64,000 bases of DNA from 55-13 sp964501275. GTDB lineage: Bacteria; Armatimonadota; Fimbriimonadia; Fimbriimonadales; Fimbriimonadaceae. Location of the stretch: contig CAZCSP010000002.1 in NCBI GenBank assembly GCA_964501275.1, positions 140,336 through 204,335 on the forward strand. Direction: 5' to 3'. The notes beneath the pieces are model-generated. The model saw nothing but the letters and a program-made list of their open reading frames with translations. It did no database searches and was not told the origin of the DNA. Each line of letters opens with the position of its first letter. Positions within the stretch are counted from its first letter, which is position 1. Below, one piece after another: positions 25,356-34,374 of the stretch. The position numbers were made by a program, and so were the translations under genes.

Positions 25356-27054
25356 CGTCCCCGGTCATCCGTCTTTTAATCCGTTCGATCTCCCGTTGGA
25401 CGAGCGGGGCGTGTTGTGGTTTTGCCAGGGTGAGGGCCTTGGTTAGCATCTTTAGTTGCTCCTCGTACAGATCGTATCGACCCAACAATTTTTCCAACAC
25501 CACTTGCACTACCTGCGCACTCTCATCGCCGCACATGGGCAGGAGGTGCTCGATGTCCATATCGCCACCGATGGATAAAACCGCCGAGGCGCGAACGTGC
25601 GAGTCCCGATCTTTCAGCAGGGGCAACACTTCCTGCTCATAGCCTAACTTGGCCAGAATGAGGGCGGCGGCGGAGCGGTCACGAGCCCGAGCCGAAGAGA
25701 GAGCCTTCCGGGCCGGCTCCTCAAGTCCGGCATCGTATTCCTGGTCAACTTTCCAAGCGATGGTCCGTTGAACCCTCAGGCTTGAGTCTCCGGCAAGCTT
25801 CCAGATGAGTTCTGCTCTGATCTCGGCGGGCAGGTCAGAAAGGCGGCTCGGTACCTCGTATCTGACCAAGGGCGAGGGATCGTTTGCGAACGTTCGAAGC
25901 CTTTCAGGCTGATTGCTCCAGTCGTGCTCTCTCACCGCCGCAGCGTGCACAGTTGGTTCGGGATCCGATAACGCGGTGGCTACTATTTTTTCCGCAACCG
26001 CCTTGGCATCCCCTGGCGTCGCATTCCTTGGCTGTCCCTCTGGTTCCCAATAGGCCTCTGCGAATACTCGGATATTACCGACGCCGAGAGCCCGCGCCCA
26101 CGCTTCTCCAGATCGGCTCAGCCGGAGGCAATACTCCCAAGATTCCCGGCAAGAAAAGTCGGCCAACCGATCCATCCAGTGTCTTCGATACTTCAGGCTT
26201 CCGATCACGGGCTCGATCACGGCAGGGGCCTTTTCTCGGTAGGCCATGACGGCTTCCGTCAAGTAGGAAAACGGACGTACTCGAGCCTCTTCATTGAGGA
26301 TCAGTCTTTGAAGCAGAGGTACGAAGTCTTGGTCCGGCCACTGCATCACCCCTAAAAGAGCCGTTTCGATGAAACCTTCTTCCTTGCTGTCCAACTTTTC
26401 CTTAATCGCGGACAATGCGGATGGAAGACGCAGGTGCGCCCTTAGCAACAGCTTGATCCCCTCGGTTTCATCTCTCGGGTCCACCTTCTCTACCCAAGCG
26501 ATGTTCTTTGCGGCATAGGCTCTGAGACTGTGACTGTGACTGAAGCCGTGCGCAAACCGGCCCCGCAGGTAGTCGTAGCCGGTCCCGCAACGTTCGCTGT
26601 CGTTCACCTCGGGTCTGTAGAATTGAGGCATCAGGGCCTCGGCGACTTCAATTGCCTCTGATCGGACTTCTGGTGCGCTTTTGGCGAGAGAGTAGTCCAG
26701 GGCATTTGCCGCCAGTTCGCCCAGCGCGTCGGCATCAGCGACTTCATGGGAGCGCAGGTTTTCCTGCGACTTTGGCAGGCCCAAAAGCTGTCGTTGCCGG
26801 GCAACGAGGGCGGGAAAACCGTAGTCTTTCTCTCTCTCAAGCCGCTCGGTGTAGCCGCCAAGAAAGGCCGTCAGGCCTTTGAGAATCCTTGCCTGCTCCG
26901 CCGGTTTGAATCGTGGGAACTCGGCAAACGCCGCCCCCCAGTCCTCGGCCTGGTTGACCTCCAAGCGAGCCAGATGGTATGAGCTTTGGGCCAATGAGAC
27001 CTGAAGGCCTATGCCAGCCATCGCCAGGAGAATCGCAAAGCCTCTCATCGCCAT
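25342..27054 (-). CDS. Exported HEAT-repeat protein (first of a pair)
   Basis: The 570-aa product starts with a signal peptide (MAMRGFAILLAMAGIGLQVSLAQ). Helical repeats cover most of the chain; HEAT-type units are clearest in 340-540 (DPEPTVHAAAVREHDW, DSSLRVQRTIAWKVD, DSHVRASAVLSIGGD). The C-terminus is acidic (DDDDN). It leads the two-gene HEAT operon. The promoter should lie in 27055-27110, beside a repeat block. Confidence 0.82.
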   Translation of the reverse strand: MAMRGFAILLAMAGIGLQVSLAQSSYHLARLEVNQAEDWGAAFAEFPRFKPAEQARILKGLTAFLGGYTERLEREKDYGFPALVARQRQLLGLPKSQENLRSHEVADADALGELAANALDYSLAKSAPEVRSEAIEVAEALMPQFYRPEVNDSERCGTGYDYLRGRFAHGFSHSHSLRAYAAKNIAWVEKVDPRDETEGIKLLLRAHLRLPSALSAIKEKLDSKEEGFIETALLGVMQWPDQDFVPLLQRLILNEEARVRPFSYLTEAVMAYREKAPAVIEPVIGSLKYRRHWMDRLADFSCRESWEYCLRLSRSGEAWARALGVGNIRVFAEAYWEPEGQPRNATPGDAKAVAEKIVATALSDPEPTVHAAAVREHDWSNQPERLRTFANDPSPLVRYEVPSRLSDLPAEIRAELIWKLAGDSSLRVQRTIAWKVDQEYDAGLEEPARKALSSARARDRSAAALILAKLGYEQEVLPLLKDRDSHVRASAVLSIGGDMDIEHLLPMCGDESAQVVQVVLEKLLGRYDLYEEQLKMLTKALTLAKPQHAPLVQREIERIKRRMTGDDDDN

Positions 27055-27112
27055 AGACGCACTATATCAGACCAGGATGGTTAGGGGGTCGTGTATGGTG
27101 ATTGTTGCCGTG

Positions 27113-27176
27113 CGAAGCTTTGCGGGCTTTGCGTCTTTGCGCGAGCTTTTTGAACTCACGCAAAGAGCCGCAGAGG
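27113..27176. repeat. TTTGCG hairpin repeat (family B)
   Basis: CTTTGCGTCTTTGCGCGAG (27127-27145) faces CTCACGCAAAGAG (27155-27167) around CTTTTTGAA. It is the same element as 36573-36648 in opposite orientation, including the loop word GAGTTCAAAAA. Related arms flank the GxxExxY gene at 48409-48865. Confidence 0.7.
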
Positions 27177-27185
27177 GGTGGGCAG

Positions 27186-27426
27186 TGGACCGCTGATCTC
27201 CAGATCGGCCAACCCAGCTTGTAGTTTATGCAACCGTAGATGACGCAGATGCTCGCCAATGGGTTTTTTTTGGGAGCTTTCGGTTAGCTCTTATCTGGGG
27301 TTGCGGTCTACGGGAGTGGGAAAACCACAACGACACGGCGGCACAACTGGGAAAGGTCTGTGGCCTGATAGTCGTTATCGCGTCCTCGTACAAGCTGGGT
27401 TTGCCGATCTGGAGATCGGCGGTCCA
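27186..27426. repeat. 241-bp inverted-repeat element (family D) before an aminotransferase gene
   Basis: Bases 27186-27223 and 27389-27426 are inverted with 36 of 38 positions matching; each contains the palindrome CCGATCTGGAGATCGG or its near copy. The 165-bp centre has no open frame. The right end lies 27 bp before the aminotransferase ATG, so the element must provide part of that promoter. The left unit recurs at 23412. Confidence 0.75.
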
Positions 27427-27452
27427 TGGGTTCGTCGGTCTAGAATACGATC

Positions 27453-28676
27453 ATGCCTACCGCGACGACGCCTAGCATCGACCTGATCCGTGCCCAGTTT
27501 CCTTCCTTGGCCAAAGGCGAGGTGTTTATGGACAATGCGGGCGGGTCACAGGTGCCGGGGGATGTGGCGGATGCGGTGCGGGACTATATGCTGTCCAGCT
27601 ATGTCCAGGTGGGTGCGGACTATCCCGCCTCCCGGCGGGCCAGCCAGACGGTTGCCGACGCACATGCGATGGTCAGCACGATCATGGGCGGCGATGAGGT
27701 TGGGCGGACCATCTTTGGCTCCTCCAGTTCCACCCTCTGCCGGATGCTCGCCGATTGCTACGGGAACATCCTCAAGCCGGGCGACCAGGTGATCGTTGGC
27801 GAGAGTGGGCATGAGGCGAACGTGGGGCCTTGGGTGAACCTGGCGAACCGGGGCATCGACGTCCGCATCTGGGAAGCCAACCCGGAGACTGGGGTCTGCG
27901 AGCTTTCTACCCTCCAGAGCCTGCTCACCGAGAAAACCAAGGTCGTCGCCTTCGTCCAGACCTCGAACATCCTAGGCCATGTGGAGGACATCCAGCCCTG
28001 TATCGATGCGGCACACGCGGTTGGGGCGAGGGTGGTGGTCGATGGAGTCGCCTATGCGCCGCATCTGCTGGTGGACGTGGAGAAGTGGGGGGTGGATTGG
28101 TATGTCTTCTCCTGCTACAAGGTGTTCGGGCCGCATATCGGGGCGATGTTTGGGCGGCATGAGGCGTTCGCGGAGTTGACCGGGCCCAACCACTACTTCC
28201 TGGCCAAGGACTACCTGCCGGGCAAATTCGAACTCGGAGGGGCCAACCACGAGTCTTGCGCAGGGCTCCTTGGGTTAAAGCCTTATCTTCAGTTTTTGGC
28301 CGGCTCCTCGGAGTTCAATCGGCAGACCGTGGTGGAGGCTTGGCGGGCGATGGAGGAGTTGGAGCTGCCCCTCACCGTCAAGTTCCTCGACTTCCTGGCC
28401 TCCAAGCCAAAGGTCCGGGTGGTTGGCCGCTCCCAGGCCTCGCCGGATCGAGTTCCCACCATCGCCTTCCTCCACAAGTCGCTCAGCCCCAAGCAGATCG
28501 CCGATGCGGCTCTGGAAGCGGGGATCGGGATGCGGTGGGGCAATTTCTACTCGGTTCGACTTTTGGAGAGGATGGGCATCGACCCTGCGACCGGAGTCGC
28601 CCGGGCCAGCTTTGCGCATTACAACACGTTGGAGGAAGTCGAGCGGCTGATCGCGGCGTTGGAGCCAATCCTATGA
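27453..28676 (+). CDS. Class V aminotransferase, cysteine-desulfurase-like
   Basis: The 407-aa PLP enzyme has GEVFMDNAGGSQVP at the N-terminus, the cofactor Asp in VVVDGVAYAPH (about 197) and the PLP Lys 223 in FSCYKVFGPHIGAMFG. It matches the cysteine desulfurase-like subgroup (TIGR01976-type proteins), whose substrate is unsettled. TAGAAT about 8 nt before the ATG could be a -10 box within the end of the repeat element. Overlaps the GNAT gene by ATGA. Confidence 0.88.
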   Translation: MPTATTPSIDLIRAQFPSLAKGEVFMDNAGGSQVPGDVADAVRDYMLSSYVQVGADYPASRRASQTVADAHAMVSTIMGGDEVGRTIFGSSSSTLCRMLADCYGNILKPGDQVIVGESGHEANVGPWVNLANRGIDVRIWEANPETGVCELSTLQSLLTEKTKVVAFVQTSNILGHVEDIQPCIDAAHAVGARVVVDGVAYAPHLLVDVEKWGVDWYVFSCYKVFGPHIGAMFGRHEAFAELTGPNHYFLAKDYLPGKFELGGANHESCAGLLGLKPYLQFLAGSSEFNRQTVVEAWRAMEELELPLTVKFLDFLASKPKVRVVGRSQASPDRVPTIAFLHKSLSPKQIADAALEAGIGMRWGNFYSVRLLERMGIDPATGVARASFAHYNTLEEVERLIAALEPIL

Positions 28677-29317
28677 TGACCCGACTCCGCAATATGCTGA
28701 CGTCGGCAAACCCTGGCGACACCAGCGAACCGGCGAACAGCGTTCTGGCCCAGTTGTTTCGATCTGGACTTACCATCGAAACCGACCGGTTGATCCTCCG
28801 CCCACGGACGTTCTTGGACACCGACGGGATTTTCGAGATCGATTCCGATGAGGAGATTTGCCGACTGAGCCTGGGGACCTTGGTCCAATCCAAAGCGGAG
28901 GCTCGGCGTAGGGTGGAACTGGAGATGGCCTATGTCGAACGCGGCCATCCCGTGCCCTGGTCGGTCGTCCGCCGGGAGGATCGGGAGTTCATCGGAACCT
29001 GCGGCATTGTGAGTCTGAACGATTCGGCGGATACGATCGAGCTTGGGTTTGCCTCTCGGCGAGCCTACTGGAATCAAGGCTACGCGACCGAAGCGCTCAC
29101 CGCCTGCATTGAACTCTTGTTCCGGGAAACCGAGTTCTACCGGATCGAATGCCAATGCTGGCCCGAGAACCTGGCCTCGCGACGAGTCATGGAGAAGTCG
29201 GGCATGGCGTTTGAGGGAGTTTTGAGGAGCGCGCGGAAGTCGGCTTATGGCCGCCACGACGCCTGCATCTACGCCATTCTCCGCCCCGATTGGGAGACCT
29301 TCCGCCAAACTCCGTAG
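28673..29317 (+). CDS. GNAT-family N-acetyltransferase, RimJ/RimL type
   Basis: The 214-aa product has the RimJ-like start LTIETDRLILRPRTFLD, acetyl-CoA binding segment NQGYATEALTACIELLF and the C-terminal ENLASRRVMEKSGMAFEGVLR signature. It acetylates an amino group of a protein or small molecule. ATG at 28673 forms an ATGA overlap with the aminotransferase stop, so the two form an operon. Confidence 0.92.
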   Translation: MMTRLRNMLTSANPGDTSEPANSVLAQLFRSGLTIETDRLILRPRTFLDTDGIFEIDSDEEICRLSLGTLVQSKAEARRRVELEMAYVERGHPVPWSVVRREDREFIGTCGIVSLNDSADTIELGFASRRAYWNQGYATEALTACIELLFRETEFYRIECQCWPENLASRRVMEKSGMAFEGVLRSARKSAYGRHDACIYAILRPDWETFRQTP

Positions 29318-29352
29318 TCCATCCGGTCTTGGCTCGTCGTATCCTAATAGAG

Positions 29353-30693
29353 ATGCTTGCCCTTCTTAGCGCCGCTCTTCTCCTCCAAGTCCAGCCCCAA
29401 GACGTGCGGCTGGCCAAGGCCCTTCGCTCGGAGAATGGAGGGTGGATTCTTGCCCGGTTGGAGGGCAAACCACGCACGATTGGGTTCCAGTACGGCTACC
29501 TCTTGGCCCCCGAGATCGAGGATGCGCACAAGGCTCTGAAGGCGACCGACTTGGGCGAGAAGGATTGGGATTGGTATCGCGAGGAGTCCAAGAAGCTGTT
29601 TTGGGAGAAGCTGGACCCGGAGTATCGGGAAGAGTTGCAGGGGATGACCGAGGGCTTGAACGCGCGGGGCGTCAAATTCGATGTCTGGGACGTGCTCGCC
29701 TTCAACGCTCACATCGAAGTCGGCGGCTACTACCTGCCTTGGCAGAAAGCCCAGCGGGGCGGTGAACGCGAGAGCAATGCCAAGGAGGCCTGTAGCGCCT
29801 TTGTAGCGACGGGTAGCCACACCAGCGACGGCAAAATCGTGATGGGCCACAACCTTTGGTGGGGCTATGTGATGGGCCAGCGATTCAACGTGATGCTGGA
29901 CATTCGGCCCGAAAAGGGCAACCGGATTTTAATGGACGCCCTGGCGGGAATGATCCACAGCGGGAGCGACTTTGCGATCAACTCCTCAGGCATGATGCTC
30001 TGCGAGACCACGATCAGCGGCTTCCACGGTTTCGACCCCAACGGCCTGCCCGAGTTTATGCGGATGCGCAAGGCGATCCAGTATGGCAACAGCCTGGATG
30101 AGATGGTGAAGATATTCAAGACCGGCAACAACGGCGGCTATGCCAACACTTGGCTGATGGCTGACGCCAAGACGGGCGAGATCGGGAAGCTGGAGTTGGG
30201 GCTGAAGAACGTGAACTTCCATCGCACCAAAGACGGGGCTTACATCGGTGCGAACTTCCCCGAGGATCCCAAGCTGATCCAGGATGAGGTCACCTGGTTC
30301 AACCCCAACCCTCGCCAGAACGGCTGCATGGCCCGAAAGCAGAGATGGGGGACTCTCCTGAACCACTACAAAGGAAAGATCGACGCCGAGCACGCCAAGA
30401 TGTTTCTGGCGGACACCTATGACGAGGTCAGGGGTCGCAAAGGAGCCAGCGATGCGACGCTCTGCGGGCGGTCGGATGGGCTTGGCGTTCTTCATGGGGC
30501 GACCAGCGCGAGAGTGGCGACGACGGACTCGGTGCAGAAGATGTCGCTTTGGGCCAGACTGGGGATCCCCGATGGGTCCGAGTTGATTGCGGCGGACTAC
30601 TTCAAGAAGTTTCCCAACCAACGAGCCACTTATGGGCCTTGGCTCAAAGATATTAAAGCTCAGCCTTGGGTAACGTTTGAAGTGCCGCGCTAG
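29353..30693 (+). CDS. C45-type autoproteolytic acyltransferase/phospholipase B-like hydrolase
   Basis: Ntn-fold hydrolase of 446 aa. The likely nucleophile is Cys 147 in NAKEACSAFVATGSHTSDGK, followed by IVMGHNLWWGY, which matches the C45/phospholipase B-like layout where cleavage before Cys exposes the catalytic amine. A signal peptide-like N-terminus (MLALLSAALLLQVQ) suggests export. Substrates in this family include acyl amides and lipids. ATG 29353 is chosen over an in-frame upstream codon inside the GNAT gene. Confidence 0.8.
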   Translation: MLALLSAALLLQVQPQDVRLAKALRSENGGWILARLEGKPRTIGFQYGYLLAPEIEDAHKALKATDLGEKDWDWYREESKKLFWEKLDPEYREELQGMTEGLNARGVKFDVWDVLAFNAHIEVGGYYLPWQKAQRGGERESNAKEACSAFVATGSHTSDGKIVMGHNLWWGYVMGQRFNVMLDIRPEKGNRILMDALAGMIHSGSDFAINSSGMMLCETTISGFHGFDPNGLPEFMRMRKAIQYGNSLDEMVKIFKTGNNGGYANTWLMADAKTGEIGKLELGLKNVNFHRTKDGAYIGANFPEDPKLIQDEVTWFNPNPRQNGCMARKQRWGTLLNHYKGKIDAEHAKMFLADTYDEVRGRKGASDATLCGRSDGLGVLHGATSARVATTDSVQKMSLWARLGIPDGSELIAADYFKKFPNQRATYGPWLKDIKAQPWVTFEVPR

Positions 30694-30704
30694 GAGGATC
30701 GTTC

Positions 30705-31529
30705 ATGTTCATCGGTCTCGTTGGAACCGCTGTGCTTTTGTCGGGTCAGCAGGGGCTAGCCGGTACCTCGGATTCGGCCGTCATCAAACAACCCTTCCAG
30801 CCGGAGAAGTGGAAGCTGGAGTGGGCAGACGAGTTCAACACGGGCACCGCTCCCGACCCCCGCAACTGGTCTTACGAGAAGGGCTATATCCGCAATAGGG
30901 AAGCCCAGTTCTACACCGAAGACCGCCGCGAGAACGCCCGGATCGAGAACGGAAAGCTGGTCATGGAGGCGAGAAAAGACAACTGGAACGGCAACCCGAT
31001 CACCTCGGCCAGCATCACCACCAGCGGCAAGAAGGAATTCCTCTATGGCCGCATCGAGGCTCGCGCCAAGGTTCCCATCGGCAAAGGCACCTGGCCCGCG
31101 ATCTGGACCCTGGGCACCAATATCAGGCAGGTTGGATGGCCGAGGTGCGGCGAGATCGACATCTTGGAGAACGTCGGCTTCGCCCCAAAGACGGTTCACG
31201 CGAACATCCACGTCCACACCTATAACCACACGAAGGGCACCGGAAAGGGCAACAACATCGACGGCGGCGAGCCTTGGAAGGATTTCAACGTCTACGCGGT
31301 GGAGTGGTACCCGGATCGGATGGAGTTCTTCTACAACGACACGCGCTATTTCGTGTATCGGAAAGAGGCGGATGCGGACAATGACAAGTGGCCTTTTGAC
31401 AAGCCGCAGTACCTGATCATGAATCTGGCGATCGGCGGGGCCTGGGGCGGCCAGCAGGGGATCGACGAAAGCCTGTTCCCGCATCGATATGAGATCGACT
31501 ACGTTCGATACTACAAGTTGAAACCCTGA
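30705..31529 (+). CDS. Family 16 glycoside hydrolase (beta-glucanase/laminarinase-like)
   Basis: Exported 274-aa beta-jelly-roll enzyme. The catalytic motif GEIDILENVG holds nucleophile Glu 150, Asp 152 and acid/base Glu 155. FLYGRIEARAKVPIGKGTWPAIWTLG and YAVEWYPDRMEFFYND are typical GH16 strands, and it ends YEIDYVRYYKL. It cleaves beta-1,3(-1,4)-glucans in most relatives. It has a short hydrophobic N-terminus as signal. Follows the C45-type gene by 11 nt, with AGGAGG before the start. Confidence 0.93.
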   Translation: MFIGLVGTAVLLSGQQGLAGTSDSAVIKQPFQPEKWKLEWADEFNTGTAPDPRNWSYEKGYIRNREAQFYTEDRRENARIENGKLVMEARKDNWNGNPITSASITTSGKKEFLYGRIEARAKVPIGKGTWPAIWTLGTNIRQVGWPRCGEIDILENVGFAPKTVHANIHVHTYNHTKGTGKGNNIDGGEPWKDFNVYAVEWYPDRMEFFYNDTRYFVYRKEADADNDKWPFDKPQYLIMNLAIGGAWGGQQGIDESLFPHRYEIDYVRYYKLKP

Positions 31530-31843
31530 AGGTCGGAAGGTTTGAGGGGCTGGCGTGCGCCGTGGTAGACGCGCATCACCAAGACTCTGCCAGCCCTTTT
31601 GTCAACCCGGTAAATAATCCGGTGAGACTTGTAGTTAATCGACTGGTACTTGTAAGGTGAGGGGATGTCCTCCGGGATCTCGTCAAAAGATTCAGCATGG
31701 TCTTCGAGAACCTGCAACCTCGCCGTGAACCCCTCAATCCACCTCTCCACGGCCTCCTCAGACTTCTCCTTTTTCAGGATGTATCTCGCGTAATCTTGAA
31801 GGTCGAACTTGGCGTCTTCAAGAATTCGGATTTCAAATGCCAA
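31511..31843 (-). CDS. RelE/ParE-family toxin
   Basis: The 110-aa product has the ParE/RelE fold pattern: FEIRILEDAKFDLQDYARYI, a helical hairpin, SHRIIYRVDKRAGRVLVMRVYHGAR at the C-terminal sheet. Starts at TTG 31843, overlapping the antitoxin stop by 11 nt. Its end overlaps the convergent GH16 gene by 19 nt. Target (gyrase or ribosome) cannot be told from the sequence. Confidence 0.88.
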   Translation of the reverse strand: MAFEIRILEDAKFDLQDYARYILKKEKSEEAVERWIEGFTARLQVLEDHAESFDEIPEDIPSPYKYQSINYKSHRIIYRVDKRAGRVLVMRVYHGARQPLKPSDLQGFNL

Positions 31844-32114
31844 GTTCGTTCCTTATATCGTTGAATGTCTCTTCGACACCCTTGTGCCGGCCTTCAAGGT
31901 AAGCGATTTCGCCCTCCTGCAAGGCAACTTGCAACTCCATCCGTTCCAACTCATCCACCATGGCCTGGTAGGACTCCACATCCTGCACCACCACCTCGGC
32001 TTCGCCGTTGACGGTCAAGGCATAAGGCTGGCGGGTTTCTCGGACGTGGCTGACGACCTTCTTGGCATTGCGGGTGAATTCGGTGAGGGAGCAGATGTTG
32101 GTGGCGCGGATCAT
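31833..32114 (-). CDS. Phd/YefM-type antitoxin
   Basis: The 93-aa protein begins MIRATNICSLTEFTRNAKKVVSHVRETRQPYALTVNG-like Phd/YefM N-terminal fold (DNA-binding) and ends in an acidic helix that neutralises the toxin. ATG 32114 fits the family; the longer frame has extra basic residues from the operator region. Paired with the ParE-like gene. Confidence 0.88.
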   Translation of the reverse strand: MIRATNICSLTEFTRNAKKVVSHVRETRQPYALTVNGEAEVVVQDVESYQAMVDELERMELQVALQEGEIAYLEGRHKGVEETFNDIRNELGI

Positions 32115-32116
32115 GG

Positions 32117-32142
32117 TGTGTTTAATTATACGCTTAATTACA
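32117..32142 (-). promoter_or_regulatory. Promoter and TAATTA operator boxes of the Phd/ParE module
   Basis: On the minus strand a perfect TATAAT (32130-32125) lies 10 nt before the ATG, so the transcript would be almost leaderless. TTAATTA occurs twice, 12 nt apart, bordered by GTG and CAC, a fitting site for the Phd-type repressor. Confidence 0.55.
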
Positions 32143-32149
32143 CGAATCA

Positions 32150-34297
32150 TTAGTCGGGATCGAATGCGCTGAGAATGTTGGAGTAGTCGTCGGTCCAGAG
32201 GGGCGCTTTGAGGTCTGGCTCCATCAGCTCCCAGGCTGAGCGGTCCACCAGCTTCGCCACATCGTCCCGCGAGCGAGCTAAGACCATCCAGTTGGAAGGG
32301 CGTTTGCCAGTCGCCGACTCCTCGTCCGTCGGGGCATCGATCATCAGGTATGCCTCCAAACCAAGGCTTTGGGCGACCTTCGTCAGGATCGGCTCTAGTT
32401 GCAGGTAGCGATTGGAGATATGGAAGGCCAGGAAGCCGTCTGGCTTGAGCTTGGAGAGGTACATCTCGACCGCTTCGCGGGTCAGCAGGTGGATCGGGAT
32501 GGCGTCGGAGCTGAAAGCGTCCAGGGCGATCAGGTCATAGGCGCCTTGCTGTTTCTCCAAAGTCAAGCGCGCATCGCCGATTACCACATCCAAGTTCGCC
32601 TTCGTGTCCCTCAAAAAAGTGAAGTAGTCAGGGTTCTTGGCGATCTTGTCGACCAGAGGGTCGATTTCGAAGTAGGTCATCCTCTGCCCTGGATAGCCAT
32701 AGGCCGCACAAGAACCCACACCCAGACCCACGAGAGCCACATCGGGCATATCGGGATAGGCCGCAAAGACCTGCCCGATAGGTCCGGTTCGGGTGTAGTA
32801 GGTCAGCGGCTCGCCGGGGTTGAGCGTGTCCTGCATTCCGTGAGTCGTGTTGCCATGCACCAGTTCATGGAACCGCCCATTGTCGAGTTCGACGACCCGA
32901 TGGACGCCGAAGAAACTTCTCCCCGTATAGGCCACCACTCCCGCCGAGCTCGTCCGCATCAAGTTGGAACCCAGGAAGAGCGCCCCCAACATCAACGCGT
33001 AGCGGACAGGATAGTCCACCATGAGGAAACAGATGATGGCGGGGAGGCCGATGACCAGGCCGGTGCGGGCTTGGGTGGGCGGCATCCCGGCCTCGCGGGC
33101 GATATAGGCGATGCCGACGGTCAACAAGAGCATGCCCACCGCAAAGACCGCATCCAGCTTCAAATTCAACGCCTGACCCTCTCGACGTGGTCTCAGCAGG
33201 CAGGCAGCCACCAGGGCAATCGGGTACTCCGCCAGCGTGTTGAAGATCGTGGGAGCAAGAAGGGCGTTGAATAGTCCTCCCACCGCACCCCCCACCGACA
33301 GCCATACATAGAACTCTGTCAGATTCCCCGCCGAGGGCCGCGTCTCTACCAAGCGCGTGTGGCACATCAGAGCCGCGACGGTGAAGGCGGCGAGGTTCAA
33401 CCCAACTAGCGCAACCATCGGGCTGGTCGCCTCCATGATCATTACCAAAACCAGAGGGGTGACTAATAGCGGGAGGATGCGCGCCCAGGTCGTGGACTTC
33501 ACAAACTGTCGGCGGGCAAAGGCCACGATAAAGGTGAGCAGGTAGATCGTCAGCGGCACGATCCACAGTAGGGGCATGGGGGCCACATTGGTGGTCATAT
33601 AGGTGGTGACCCCCAATAACAAACTGGAAGGAACTGCCGCCAAGAAAACCCACTGGAGCCGTTGTCGGTTTTCAATCGGCTTCGTTTCAGCTACGTTTTC
33701 TTCGCTTTGAACGGGGGCTTGTCTAAGAAGCAGAACGGCGCACACCGCCATCAGCGCAATCAGGCCGTACAGACCGTAGGTCCATAGGCTTCCCTGCTCC
33801 ATCAGCGCCAACCGGGGCTCGATGAAGAATGGGTAGGCCAGGAGCGCGATCATGCTTCCCAGGTTGCTGGCGCTGTAGAGAAAGTAGGGGTCCTTGGCGG
33901 CGGGGTCGGAGGTTTGGGCGAACCAGCGTTGGATCAGGGGGGCTCCCGCGCTGAGGATGAAGAAAGACGCCCCAACCATTGCCCCGAGGGTCAGCAGAAC
34001 CTGGGCCTGGTTGTTCTCCACGCCATCGGTTTGAGGGAGGGCCAGTTTGGTGATCAACGCGGCCACGACGAAGAGCCCGATGTGGAGCAGCGACTGCCGC
34101 TTGGCCCCCAGCCACTTGGTCGAGAGGTGCGCATAGAGGTAGCCCAGGAGAAGCAGCACCTGGAAGAACAACATGCTGGTGGTCCAAACCGCCGGCGACC
34201 CGCCGAACCGGGGCAGGATCATCTTGGCAACCATCGGCTGCACCAAGAACAGCAGCCCGGAGCTTATGAAGAGGGTGAGGGTGAAGAGTGCTCGCAA
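32150..34297 (-). CDS. Membrane protein with fused spermidine-synthase-like domain
   Basis: About 715 aa. The first 430 or so residues form about 12 membrane helices, starting LFTLTLFISSGLLFLVQPMVAKMILPRFGG, a motif of the fused MFS/spermidine synthase group. The C-terminal soluble domain has VALVGLGVGSCAAYG, MTYFEIDPLV, VVIGDARLTLE and LIALDAFSSDAIPIHLLT, the aminopropyltransferase-like Rossmann fold. Reaction is unknown. TTG 34297 (GGAG upstream) is chosen because the frame above it overlaps the divergent deacetylase gene. Confidence 0.82.
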   Translation of the reverse strand: MRALFTLTLFISSGLLFLVQPMVAKMILPRFGGSPAVWTTSMLFFQVLLLLGYLYAHLSTKWLGAKRQSLLHIGLFVVAALITKLALPQTDGVENNQAQVLLTLGAMVGASFFILSAGAPLIQRWFAQTSDPAAKDPYFLYSASNLGSMIALLAYPFFIEPRLALMEQGSLWTYGLYGLIALMAVCAVLLLRQAPVQSEENVAETKPIENRQRLQWVFLAAVPSSLLLGVTTYMTTNVAPMPLLWIVPLTIYLLTFIVAFARRQFVKSTTWARILPLLVTPLVLVMIMEATSPMVALVGLNLAAFTVAALMCHTRLVETRPSAGNLTEFYVWLSVGGAVGGLFNALLAPTIFNTLAEYPIALVAACLLRPRREGQALNLKLDAVFAVGMLLLTVGIAYIAREAGMPPTQARTGLVIGLPAIICFLMVDYPVRYALMLGALFLGSNLMRTSSAGVVAYTGRSFFGVHRVVELDNGRFHELVHGNTTHGMQDTLNPGEPLTYYTRTGPIGQVFAAYPDMPDVALVGLGVGSCAAYGYPGQRMTYFEIDPLVDKIAKNPDYFTFLRDTKANLDVVIGDARLTLEKQQGAYDLIALDAFSSDAIPIHLLTREAVEMYLSKLKPDGFLAFHISNRYLQLEPILTKVAQSLGLEAYLMIDAPTDEESATGKRPSNWMVLARSRDDVAKLVDRSAWELMEPDLKAPLWTDDYSNILSAFDPD

Positions 34298-34374
34298 AGA
34301 AATTTGGACTCCAGGCGCATTTTGCCCTAAAAGTCGCCGGAACCGGGAAAGCCTCTCGAACGTTTGACGTGACA

